A program made the position numbers and the translations under genes. Below are positions 26,496 to 33,615 of a stretch of 64,000 nt of DNA, in pieces. Where the stretch lies: positions 1,488,001 to 1,552,000 of the forward strand of contig NZ_CP104003.1 of NCBI RefSeq assembly GCF_025231485.1, in the 5' to 3' direction. The DNA comes from Salinirubellus salinus (GTDB lineage: Archaea > Halobacteriota > Halobacteria > Halobacteriales > Haloarculaceae). Numbering within the stretch: the first letter of the stretch is position 1; each line of letters begins with the position of its first letter. A model generated the notes under the pieces. The model was not told the origin of the DNA and did not search any database. It saw nothing but the letters and a program-made list of their open reading frames with translations.

Positions 26496-27689
26496 CTAGA
26501 CCCGGACCTCCTCGCGGCGAACGCCGACCTCGTTGGCGAACTGCTTGAGGACGGACATGGTGACCTGCTGTTTCTCCGCGCCGTAGTCCTTCACGCGGCG
26601 GGTCACCTCCCGTACCTCGTCGTCGGTGGGCGCGTAGCCGGCGTCCTCCAGTCGCTCGCGGACGGAGTGCTGGCCGGTGTGCTTGCCCAGTACGAGTTCG
26701 CGCTTGGCGCCGACCATCTCCGGGGTCATGACGCCGGGTTCGAACGTGTCGGAGTTCTCGATGACGCCGGCGGCGTGGATGCCCGACTCGTGGGAGAAGG
26801 CGTTGGCCCCGACGACCGGCTTGTTCGCCGGGACGGGGATGTCGGACTTCTCCTCGACGATGCGGGAGAGCTCCACGATGCGGGTCGTGTCGATGCCCGT
26901 GTCGATGCCGTACAGCGACTCGACGGCCATCACGACCTCCTCGTAGGCGGCGTTGCCCGCCCGCTCGCCGATGCCGTTCACCGAGACCTGCGCCTGGTGG
27001 GCGCCGTGTTCGAAGCCGGCCAGCGCGTTCGCGCTCGCCAGCCCGAAGTCGTCGTGGGTGTGGACGTCGACGTAGGTGCCCTCGCCGGCCGCGGTGTTCA
27101 CCTTCTCCACGAGGTCGCCGAACCTCGTCGGGGTCGCGACCCCACAGGTGTCGGGGATGTTCACCCAGTCGGTGCCGGCCTCGCCGGCGGCCTCCACGAC
27201 CTCGAGCAGGAACTGCTCGTCGGTCCGGGTGGCGTCCATCGGCGAGAACATACAGGTCGCTCCCGCCTCCTTCACGCGCTCGATGGCGGCCACCGAGCGC
27301 TCGACCGCCTCCTCGCGGGAGGCGTGCATGGAGTCCTCGAGCTGGACGTCGCTGGTCGAACAGAACACGTGGACCATCTCCACGCCCGAGTCGAGCGCGG
27401 CCTCCACGTCCTTGTCGACCACGCGGGCCAGCCCGCAGACCGTGGTTCGTGTCGCGGCGGCGATGTCGCTGACGGCCTCGAACTCCGCGTCCGAGTTGAC
27501 CGGGAACCCCGCCTCGATGACGTGGGTGCCCATCTCGTCGAGTACCGCGGCTATCTCTCGCTTGTCGTCGTACGAGAAACTGGTCCGGGGCGACTGCTCA
27601 CCGTCGCGCAGCGTGGTGTCGAAAATTCGTGCTTCGTCGATTTCAGAAGTGTTGTCGAGCGTTCCCTGGAAGAACTCGACCCGCCGCAG
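26496..27689 (-). CDS. leuA: 2-isopropylmalate synthase (start region irregular)
   Basis: The frame encodes a full HMG-CoA-lyase-like synthase that condenses acetyl-CoA with 2-oxoisovalerate. It has FFQGTLDN, then the catalytic/metal FDTTLRDGEQSPRTSF, GTHVIEAGFPVNSDAEF, the VDVHTHDDFGLASANALAG metal-binding block, and GKHTGQHSV near the C-terminus. No ATG, GTG or TTG lies in frame before the conserved FDTTLRDGEQ block. The listed end uses a CTG at 27689 before RRVEFFQ. The first internal ATG (27533) would remove essential residues. A promoter-placed ATG at 27720 is out of frame by one base. The C-terminal LeuA dimer/regulatory domain is absent, as in short archaeal enzymes. Citramalate synthase is the alternative. 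Confidence 0.8.
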   Translation of the reverse strand: MRRVEFFQGTLDNTSEIDEARIFDTTLRDGEQSPRTSFSYDDKREIAAVLDEMGTHVIEAGFPVNSDAEFEAVSDIAAATRTTVCGLARVVDKDVEAALDSGVEMVHVFCSTSDVQLEDSMHASREEAVERSVAAIERVKEAGATCMFSPMDATRTDEQFLLEVVEAAGEAGTDWVNIPDTCGVATPTRFGDLVEKVNTAAGEGTYVDVHTHDDFGLASANALAGFEHGAHQAQVSVNGIGERAGNAAYEEVVMAVESLYGIDTGIDTTRIVELSRIVEEKSDIPVPANKPVVGANAFSHESGIHAAGVIENSDTFEPGVMTPEMVGAKRELVLGKHTGQHSVRERLEDAGYAPTDDEVREVTRRVKDYGAEKQQVTMSVLKQFANEVGVRREEVRV

Positions 27690-27720
27690 ATTGCGACGAA
27701 ACCTCGTTGTTGCCTTTCAT

Positions 27721-28069
27721 GGCTACCCGTCCCTGTTCACGGATTCTACTTAAACCCACCGCTGGGGCCGGTTCTTACCGGCCGCACGAGCGCCGGCACA
27801 GCGCGCGCGGCGACGAAAACCGCCCGACATCAACGCGGTGGTAGAGTTACGCATCCCCTTATATCGTATAATGTCGTCACCGGCGCTGGCGGAGTTTATA
27901 ATGGTCTTGGAGTGGTCGTTCGGGCAGTTCGGGACGGGGCTGACGCTGGCGCGCGCAACGGCTGTCCAGTTCGCTCGCCATGCGAGAAGTCGGTCGACCA
28001 CGTCGTCGACCGGGCCACGGGTCGCCACGATGAGCCACGTTTTTGCCCACCCACGCGAACGCTGCGGGT
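27721..28069. other. Divergent intergenic region between leuA and the DUF5779-like gene
   Basis: This is a 349-nt gap, more AT-rich in the middle than its surroundings. Minus-strand features are the leuA TATA-like box (27748-27755), a possible 26-codon ORF (27830-27750, MSGGFRRRARCAGARAAG...), and two AT-rich boxes (ATATAAG near 27857-27864 and ATTATAAAC near 27895-27903). The GTTTTTGCCC near 28040 on the plus strand is the likely promoter of the gene at 28070. No convincing gene is seen. Confidence 0.4.
27748..27755 (-). promoter_or_regulatory. TATA-like box upstream of leuA
   Basis: GTTTAAGT on the minus strand lies about 30 nt before the ATG at 27720. This spacing marks that ATG, rather than any internal codon, as the intended leuA start. 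Confidence 0.55.
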
Positions 28070-28390
28070 ATGAGCGACGACGAGAGTCGAAATCGTGGTG
28101 GCCTCGACCTCGACCTCCAGACCGCCGAAGGCGAACTCGACGCCCCGGAGGAGGGGGGTGGCGGCGGCCGCGTGGTGCTGGGGGTCCTCGACGGCAGCGA
28201 GGCGCCCGAGACGTGGGTAGAGCACATCGCCGACGGGAACGTCCTCGTCCTGAACGTCGACGGCGACCTGAACGAACTCGCCGCCGGCTTCGCCCGTGAC
28301 GTCCGGGACATGGGCGGGGAACTGATGCACTTCCGCGGGTTCCTCGTCGTCTCCCCGCCGGGCGTCGAGATCGACACCGACCGGCTCTGA
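28070..28390 (+). CDS. DUF5779-like haloarchaeal protein
   Basis: The 106-residue protein has a variable acidic Gly-rich N-terminus and a conserved domain (VVLGVLDGSEAPETWVEHI, NVLVLNVDGDLNELAAGFA, GGELMHFRGFLVVSPPGV). This matches my memory of a haloarchaea-specific family. No catalytic motif is visible. A T-rich box (GTTTTTGCC) lies about 27 nt before the ATG. Confidence 0.65.
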   Translation: MSDDESRNRGGLDLDLQTAEGELDAPEEGGGGGRVVLGVLDGSEAPETWVEHIADGNVLVLNVDGDLNELAAGFARDVRDMGGELMHFRGFLVVSPPGVEIDTDRL

Positions 28391-28397
28391 GCCGGGG

Positions 28398-28928
28398 TTA
28401 CCCGGCCGGGCCGGAGACCAGTCGGTCCACCTCCTCGCCGCAGGCCTCGCAGAACAGCACGTAGGTGGCCCCCTCGTCGGCCACCTCGAAGGTCCGGCCG
28501 GTCACCGCGCCACACGCGGGACACTCCTCCTCGATGACCGCGTCGTCCGTCGCCTTGGGGGCACCGACGGCCAGCAGCTCCAGCGGTTCGTCCCCCACCG
28601 CGACGGCCTCCTGTGTCGTGTTCGGCGGCACGTAGAGCACCTCGCCGGCGGCCACGCGGACCGTCTCCGCGTCGTCCAGCGGGCCGACGGTGAACTCCAC
28701 CGCCCCGCTCACGACGTAGAACGCCTCCTCGTGGTCCGGGTGGTAGTGTCGCCCCCACGGGATGCGCTGGCCGGGCTCGGCGACGTAGCGGTTGAACCCG
28801 AACTCGGTGGCGCCCACCGCCCGGTCGATCTCGTACTTGTGTGTCGTCCGACTCGGGGCGTCCGGCGCGTCTGCCGAGTGGATGTGGCGGTACCTCGGCG
28901 GCTCGTCCGCGTCGTGGTCGTCGCTCAT
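28398..28928 (-). CDS. Cupin protein with C-terminal zinc ribbon
   Basis: The 176-residue protein combines a cupin barrel (GRHYHPDHEEAFYVVSGAVEF, with the His-His-Glu metal ligands, about residues 58-77, and VLYVPPNTTQEAVAVG) with a C-terminal zinc-ribbon-like domain built on CPAC and CEAC pairs about 26 residues apart. The cupin probably binds a metal and a small ligand; no substrate can be assigned. It follows another cupin gene (start 29466) on the same strand after 49 nt, and the two may be functionally linked. Confidence 0.8.
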   Translation of the reverse strand: MSDDHDADEPPRYRHIHSADAPDAPSRTTHKYEIDRAVGATEFGFNRYVAEPGQRIPWGRHYHPDHEEAFYVVSGAVEFTVGPLDDAETVRVAAGEVLYVPPNTTQEAVAVGDEPLELLAVGAPKATDDAVIEEECPACGAVTGRTFEVADEGATYVLFCEACGEEVDRLVSGPAG

Positions 28929-28977
28929 CGCTCTCCGTTCGGCGTCGACGTACAAAATCGTGGGTGTGGAGCCAGTC

Positions 28978-29466
28978 CTACATCCGGAGGCCGTGTTCCT
29001 CGCAGAGCTGCGGGATGCTCCCGAGGTCGGCCTCGAACCCGTACCGCTCGCCGATGGCGAGGAACTCCGCCACCTTCCCCTCGTCACTCGGGTCGAGCGG
29101 CGAGACGTGCGAGACCTCCTCGAAGAACTCGGAGAACTCACCTGGCACGATGATCTCGAGGAACCGGAGCGGCTCGTCGCTCGACCAGAACGTGTGCCAC
29201 ACGTCCCGTCCCTTCACCACCGACTCGCCCGCCGGCACCGTGGCCAGTTCGCCGTCGGCGAGGACCGTCATCTCTCCCTCGAGGACGTAGGATATCTCGT
29301 CCTCCCGGCTGTGTCGGTGGAGCGGTGCCGCGAGTGTGTGCGGGGGCAACGTGTGCTCCACGATGGCCACGTTCGCCTCGTTCTCCCCCCGAGCGACGTC
29401 CAGTCGCGCCCCGAGTTCCCCCAGCATCACGTCGTACTTCTCGCCACCGGTCGTCTGTGCGCACAT
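28978..29466 (-). CDS. Cupin-domain protein
   Basis: The 162-residue single cupin has PLHRHSREDEISYVLEGEM, with metal-ligand His/His/Glu residues, and VVKGRDVWHTFWSS as the second motif. The function is not assignable. I chose the ATG at 29466 because a GTTATG-type TATA box lies about 28 nt upstream (near 29494). An in-frame ATG at 29505 lies beyond it. Confidence 0.8.
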   Translation of the reverse strand: MCAQTTGGEKYDVMLGELGARLDVARGENEANVAIVEHTLPPHTLAAPLHRHSREDEISYVLEGEMTVLADGELATVPAGESVVKGRDVWHTFWSSDEPLRFLEIIVPGEFSEFFEEVSHVSPLDPSDEGKVAEFLAIGERYGFEADLGSIPQLCEEHGLRM

Positions 29467-29547
29467 GACACGGCCCGGTCGGGAGACGACGGCATAACTC
29501 CACACTCGGCGGGGGTCACGCCCGCCAGACGGTCACTCGAATCGGAC

Positions 29548-30231
29548 TCACTCGCGGAACGTCAGGTAGTGGCCGTCCGGGTCGCGGACCCGCGCCCACC
29601 CGTCACGGCGCTCGACCGACAGGCCCTCGTCCGCAACCGCGGCCACGCAGTCCTCGACCGACTCGACCCCGAACCCGAGGTCGACGTGGACGCCACCGCG
29701 CGCGTCCGCGAGGCCGAGGTGCGGCTCCCAGAGTTCGAAGTCGAACGGGCCGGCCGTGAGCCGCACGCGTGTCCGGTTCTCGCCGACGTCGACCGTCTCC
29801 ATCCCGAGCGACCCGTAGAACGACACCGCACGGTCGAGGTCCTCTACCTCGAGGACCACCTCGACGAGGCCCGTCACGCCCTCGCCCGCGTCGTCGCTCC
29901 CCATCAGCTCCACGCAGTTCCCCTCGGTGTCGTAGAAGTAGAGCGACCGGACGGGGCCGAACCGCTCCTCGTGGAGGTCGAAGTCGGCCGCGAGTCGCTC
30001 GAACCAGTCGTCGTACCCGGCCCCAGGGATGGAGAACGCGTAGTGGGTGTGGAGGCCCCCACGCGGCACGCCCGAGGGCGTCCGGAGGACGAGGTCGGTG
30101 TCACCGGCGCCGAGTCGGGCCTCGGTCTCGGTCCGTTCGCGCACCGGCAGGTCGAGCTGCGTCGTGTAGAACTCGACGGCCGGGTCGAGGTACTTCACCT
30201 CGAGCGCGAGCCACGAGAGCGACGAGAGCAT
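29548..30231 (-). CDS. VOC-family protein with two glyoxalase/dioxygenase-like modules
   Basis: The 227-residue protein carries two successive beta-alpha-beta-beta-beta modules: ALEVKYLDPAVEFYTTQLDLPV...LYFYDTEGNCVELMG and LEVEDLDRAVSFYGSLGMETV...RVRDPDGHYLTFRE. Metal-ligand-type His and Glu residues are visible (HTHYAF, NCVELM, VHVDLGF). This is the layout of glyoxalases, extradiol dioxygenases and resistance proteins, and the reaction cannot be chosen between them. It is divergent from the MBL-like gene at 30337. Confidence 0.8.
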   Translation of the reverse strand: MLSSLSWLALEVKYLDPAVEFYTTQLDLPVRERTETEARLGAGDTDLVLRTPSGVPRGGLHTHYAFSIPGAGYDDWFERLAADFDLHEERFGPVRSLYFYDTEGNCVELMGSDDAGEGVTGLVEVVLEVEDLDRAVSFYGSLGMETVDVGENRTRVRLTAGPFDFELWEPHLGLADARGGVHVDLGFGVESVEDCVAAVADEGLSVERRDGWARVRDPDGHYLTFRE

Positions 30232-30336
30232 ACCCCCCGTTCGACGCGCCGGCACAAAACCGTTCGTCGGTGTCGCCTTCCCCGCGGACTTGCCCCCTCG
30301 CCGGGGTTTATGCACCGAGCGCGCGTCCAAACGGGT

Positions 30337-31026
30337 ATGCCGATGAAATCTTCCGGGGCGGGCGCGGTCAACGAGATCGACCGCTGGAACGGCGGTGCCG
30401 GCTGGATCGCGCACCCGGACGAGGAGATGCAACGGGCGAGCCACGCGTTCGTCGAACCCGCCGACGAGGCGGACGAGGCAGACGCGGTGTACGTCGCCGA
30501 CCCCGTCGACGTCCCCGGACTGGACGAGTGGTTGGCCGAGCTGGGGGAGGTGGCGGGCGTCCTCGTCCTCCTCGATCGACACAAGCGCGACGCCGCGGCG
30601 GTCGCGAACCGCCACGACGTGGCCGTCCACATCCCGTCGTGGATGTCCGGGGTCGCCTCGAAACTCGACGCCCCCGTCGAGCGACTCGGCGACACCGTCG
30701 CCGGCTTCGAGGTGAGGCGGCTCATCGACAACCCGTTCTGGCAGGAGGCGGCGCTCTACGACCCCGAGGCCGAGGTCCTGTTCACGCCCGAGGCGTTCGG
30801 GACGGTCGACTACTACTGCGCCCCAGGCGAGCGCGTGGGGGTCCACCCGGCGCTCCGCCTGTTCCCGCCCAAGCAACTCGGGAGACTGGACGTGTCGCAC
30901 CTGCTGGTCGGCCACGGTGAGGGCGTCACCGACGATACGAACGAGGCCATCCGCAAGGCGCTGGCCGGGTCCCGCGCTCGTGCGCCGAAGCTCTACCTCA
31001 AGACGCTCAAGGGCGCCCTCTCCTGA
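30337..31026 (+). CDS. Degenerate metallo-beta-lactamase-fold-like protein
   Basis: The 229-residue protein resembles MBL-fold proteins in layout. VLVLLDRHKRDAAAVANRHDVAVHIPSWM sits where the HxHxDH motif is expected, and DVSHLLVGHGEGV resembles the later GH motif. Most zinc ligands are missing, so it may have lost hydrolase activity. A GTTTATG box lies about 29 nt before the ATG at 30337. The fold call is from pattern only and moderately sure. Confidence 0.55.
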   Translation: MPMKSSGAGAVNEIDRWNGGAGWIAHPDEEMQRASHAFVEPADEADEADAVYVADPVDVPGLDEWLAELGEVAGVLVLLDRHKRDAAAVANRHDVAVHIPSWMSGVASKLDAPVERLGDTVAGFEVRRLIDNPFWQEAALYDPEAEVLFTPEAFGTVDYYCAPGERVGVHPALRLFPPKQLGRLDVSHLLVGHGEGVTDDTNEAIRKALAGSRARAPKLYLKTLKGALS

Positions 31027-31096
31027 CGCGGGCCGGTGCCGGCCCCAGCCGACCGGGAGCGCCCGGAGTTATCCCCCTGGGACCCGTACGACGCCT

Positions 31097-31495
31097 GTGG
31101 TGTACGCGACCCGTGGGCTGGTCGACGCCCTGCTCGAGCTCGCCTCGGACCGTGACCCGGACTCGCTGAGCGTCGCGCTCGCCGCGACACCGGCGGGCGA
31201 CTGGGCGCCGCTGGCTCCCGAGACGCAGATCCTCACCGACTTCTACCTGCCGGAGACCGGTGGGTCGGTCTCGGCGGTGTTCGGGATGGACCTCGCGACG
31301 CCGAAGGCCGCGGGCCGGTTCCTGACCCATCCGGACGGCGACCCGCGACTCAGGCAGACCGACACCTTCCACCAGGTACTCATCGTCGCCATCCCGCCCT
31401 ACGACCGGGACTCCGTCTACGTCTACGACCGGAGTGGCCGGGAGCGACCGCTGGAACTGGTCGACGCCGAGCCCCCGGAGCGGACCATCGAATAG
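31097..31495 (+). CDS. Haloarchaeal protein of unknown function
   Basis: This 132-residue protein starts at one of two consecutive GTG codons (31097 or 31100). A GTTAT string about 28 nt upstream supports this start. Visible blocks are TRGLVDALLELASDRDPDSL, ILTDFYLPETGGSVSAVFGMD and RFLTHPDGDPRLRQTDTFH. The first and second faintly recall JAB/MPN proteins, but the JAMM metal motif is absent, so I do not assign it. It is convergent with the gene at 31502, six bases away. Confidence 0.55.
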   Translation: MVYATRGLVDALLELASDRDPDSLSVALAATPAGDWAPLAPETQILTDFYLPETGGSVSAVFGMDLATPKAAGRFLTHPDGDPRLRQTDTFHQVLIVAIPPYDRDSVYVYDRSGRERPLELVDAEPPERTIE

Positions 31496-31501
31496 TCGCG
31501 A

Positions 31502-31963
31502 CTAGTCGTCGGACTGGGCCTCGGCCGCCGCACAGATGTCCGCCCACCGTCCCTTCTGTTCGAGGTGTGACTGGAGTTCCTCGGCGTAGCGCTGGGTCAG
31601 CGACCGGGCCTCGGCGAGCCGTTGCTCGTCGACACCCTGGTCGTTCCCGGTTCCGTTACCGAGGCCGAGCGCGGACTTCACGTTGTCGAGGATGCCTCCC
31701 CCCGAGTTACTTCTCCCGCCGCCTTGCATCTGGTTCTGCATCTCGGCGACGCGCTTCAGCTCCGGCACGACCGCCTCGAGGTTGTCGCTGTTGGCCACCA
31801 GCCGTGCGGTCTCGGGGTCCTCGGCGCCCTCGATCTCGAACTCGACGGAGGTCATCACGAGTCCCCACTCCTGCCGGGAGAACCCCGAGGCGTCGACCTC
31901 GGGGGCGAACGTGCCGTCGACGGCCATGCGTGCGCCGACGATCTTGTCGGTCCAGTCGCTCAT
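31502..31963 (-). CDS. DUF5799-like haloarchaeal protein
   Basis: The 153-residue protein begins MSDWTDKIVGARMAVD and continues with FSRQEWGLVMTSVEFEIEG, which I recognise as a haloarchaea-specific family of unknown function. A Gln/Gly/Ser-rich linker (about residues 78-110) separates it from a helical C-terminus (RLAEARSLTQRYAEELQSHL). No membrane segment or catalytic motif is present. Confidence 0.65.
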   Translation of the reverse strand: MSDWTDKIVGARMAVDGTFAPEVDASGFSRQEWGLVMTSVEFEIEGAEDPETARLVANSDNLEAVVPELKRVAEMQNQMQGGGRSNSGGGILDNVKSALGLGNGTGNDQGVDEQRLAEARSLTQRYAEELQSHLEQKGRWADICAAAEAQSDD

Positions 31964-32030
31964 GTGGAGACGTTAGCGCGGGGGAGGGATAGGTGATGCG
32001 GGCGGCGTCGGTGCGGAGTCGTCGAGGGGC

Positions 32031-32131
32031 CCCACCCGCTGCGAGCGGAGCGAGCGGCGCCGTTTTCACCCACGTTTTTGCGCGAGCGGTTCGCGAGCGC
32101 AGCGCGTGGACCCGAGCGCAAAAAGATGGTC
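32031..32131 (-). repeat. Dispersed stop-adjacent two-hairpin element, copy E
   Basis: On the minus strand the element starts right after the acyl-CoA dehydrogenase TAA with GACCATCTTTTTGCGCTC. It has a weaker first hairpin ending in CGCGAACC, the linker GCAAAAACGTGGGTGAAAAC, then GGCGCCGCTCGCTCCGCTCG and CAGCGGGTGGG. The architecture and spacing match copies B and D. Confidence 0.75.
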
Positions 32132-33286
32132 TTAGAAGCCCTTACCCTGCAGCTCCCGAGCGATGATGTTCTTCTGGATCTCGGTGGTGCCCTCGTAGAT
32201 CTGGGTGATCTTGGCGTCGCGGTAGAACCGCTCGACGTCGAAGTCGTTGACGTAGCCCGAGCCACCGTGGATCTGGACCGCCTCGTTCGCCACGTCGACG
32301 GCCACGCGGGAGGCGTACTCCTTGGCCATCGAGGCGAGCGTCGTCAGCTGCTCGTCCTTGTTCGAGACCGACCACGCGGACTTGTAGGTCAGCATGCGGG
32401 CGGCCTCGATGTCGGTGAACATCTCCGAGAGCTTGTGCTGGATGGCCTGGAACTCGCCGATTGGGCGGCCGAACTGCTCACGCTGCTGGCTGTACTCGAG
32501 TGCGCGCTCGGCGGCCCCGCGGGCGATACCGACGGCCTGTGCGGCGACGCCCGTGCGGGTCTCGTCGAAGAACTGCATCTGCTGGAGGAATCCCATCCCG
32601 CGCGTGCCGACGAGGTTCTCCTCGGGGACGCGGACGTCGTCGAAGATAAGCTCCGCCGTGTCGCTGGCGCGGATGCCGAGCTTGCCGGTGATTTTGTCGG
32701 CCTTGAACCCATCACGGTCGGACTCGACGAGAATCTGGCTGAAGCCGTTGTAGCGGCCCTCGGCCTCCGGGTCGGTCTGACAGAGGACGACGAAGTAGTC
32801 GCCGACGGTCCCGTTCGAGATCCACATCTTGTTGCCGTTGACGACCCACTCGTCGCCGTCCTTCTCGGCGCTGGTGGAGACCGAGGAGACGTCGGAGCCG
32901 GTGTCCGGCTCGGAGATGGCCGCCCCCATGACGGCCTCGCCCTCGGCGATGGGCGGGAGGTACTCCTCTTTCTGCTCCTCGGTTCCGTACTCCACGATGG
33001 CCTCGCTGCCGAACGCCGAGGCGGTCAGGCAGAACCCGATGCCCGGGTCCGCCGCGAACATCTCCTCCACCATGATGGAGGTGTCGAGGGTGTCGTAGCC
33101 GGCCCCACCGTACTCGAGGGGGATGCCGGCGCCGAGCAGTCCGTTCTCGGCCGCCTTGTCCATGATCTCGTGGGGGTACTTCTCCTCCACGTCGTACTCG
33201 GTGGCGACCGGCTTGATCTCCTCCTCCGCGAACTCGCGGAGCATCTTCTGCAGTTGTTTCTGCTCCTCGGACAGCTCGAAGTCCAT
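32132..33286 (-). CDS. Acyl-CoA dehydrogenase
   Basis: The 384-residue flavoenzyme has the standard three domains. The FAD/substrate blocks include [22 protein letters not shown], the [12 protein letters not shown] flavin-contact region and [15 protein letters not shown]. The C-terminal helical domain has [22 protein letters not shown] and [10 protein letters not shown], whose Glu is the catalytic base of short/medium-chain enzymes (about residue 364). It oxidises acyl-CoA at the alpha-beta bond and passes electrons to ETF. Chain length is undetermined. A TATA-like GTTTTTACG lies about 28 nt before the ATG. Confidence 0.93.
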   Translation of the reverse strand: MDFELSEEQKQLQKMLREFAEEEIKPVATEYDVEEKYPHEIMDKAAENGLLGAGIPLEYGGAGYDTLDTSIMVEEMFAADPGIGFCLTASAFGSEAIVEYGTEEQKEEYLPPIAEGEAVMGAAISEPDTGSDVSSVSTSAEKDGDEWVVNGNKMWISNGTVGDYFVVLCQTDPEAEGRYNGFSQILVESDRDGFKADKITGKLGIRASDTAELIFDDVRVPEENLVGTRGMGFLQQMQFFDETRTGVAAQAVGIARGAAERALEYSQQREQFGRPIGEFQAIQHKLSEMFTDIEAARMLTYKSAWSVSNKDEQLTTLASMAKEYASRVAVDVANEAVQIHGGSGYVNDFDVERFYRDAKITQIYEGTTEIQKNIIARELQGKGF

Positions 33287-33615
33287 ACCCGCGCCCTACG
33301 GTTCTACACGTAAAAACACACCTCTTCTTACGCCGTTTACCGGAACTGGCCGACCACCTTACAACGTAAAAGGGCCGTCGATGGACGGAACTCGTTACCA
33401 CGGGTGTGGAGATGTACGTCGACAGCGCACAGGATACCCACCCGTTCGCGGGGCTCTCCGGCCTCGCGCGCGATCCTCGAGAGGAGAGCCCCTCGACGGG
33501 GCATCGGCACGGCTGGGGGCCACCCACAACTATTTGTGAAGTGCTGAGGTATCACGACCCATACAGCCCGTGGAAACTCTCAACTCCGACCGAGTTTCAC
33601 GGGGCAGTCGCAACC
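33287..33615. promoter_or_regulatory. Divergent promoter region between acyl-CoA dehydrogenase and carboxyltransferase genes
   Basis: This is a 329-nt gap without a convincing gene. It holds the minus-strand TATA-like box for the dehydrogenase (33309-33319) and a plus-strand ACTATTTG box (33529-33536), implying a leader of roughly 55 nt for the carboxyltransferase. It also has an AACGTAAAAG string (33362-33371) and a perfect 5-bp hairpin GCCCC / GGGGC at 33488-33502. Confidence 0.45.

Noticed and set aside
27750-28028. A 92-codon minus-strand ORF between leuA and the gene at 28070.
   Set aside because: No recognisable domain, mixed composition and no support beyond an open frame; only its last 26 codons lie in a promoter-compatible position.
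33406-33615. A 70-residue N-terminal extension of the carboxyltransferase frame starting at a GTG at 33406.
   Set aside because: It would run through the TATA-like box at 33529-33536 and a hairpin, and its composition is not protein-like; the ATG at 33616 begins the conserved domain.
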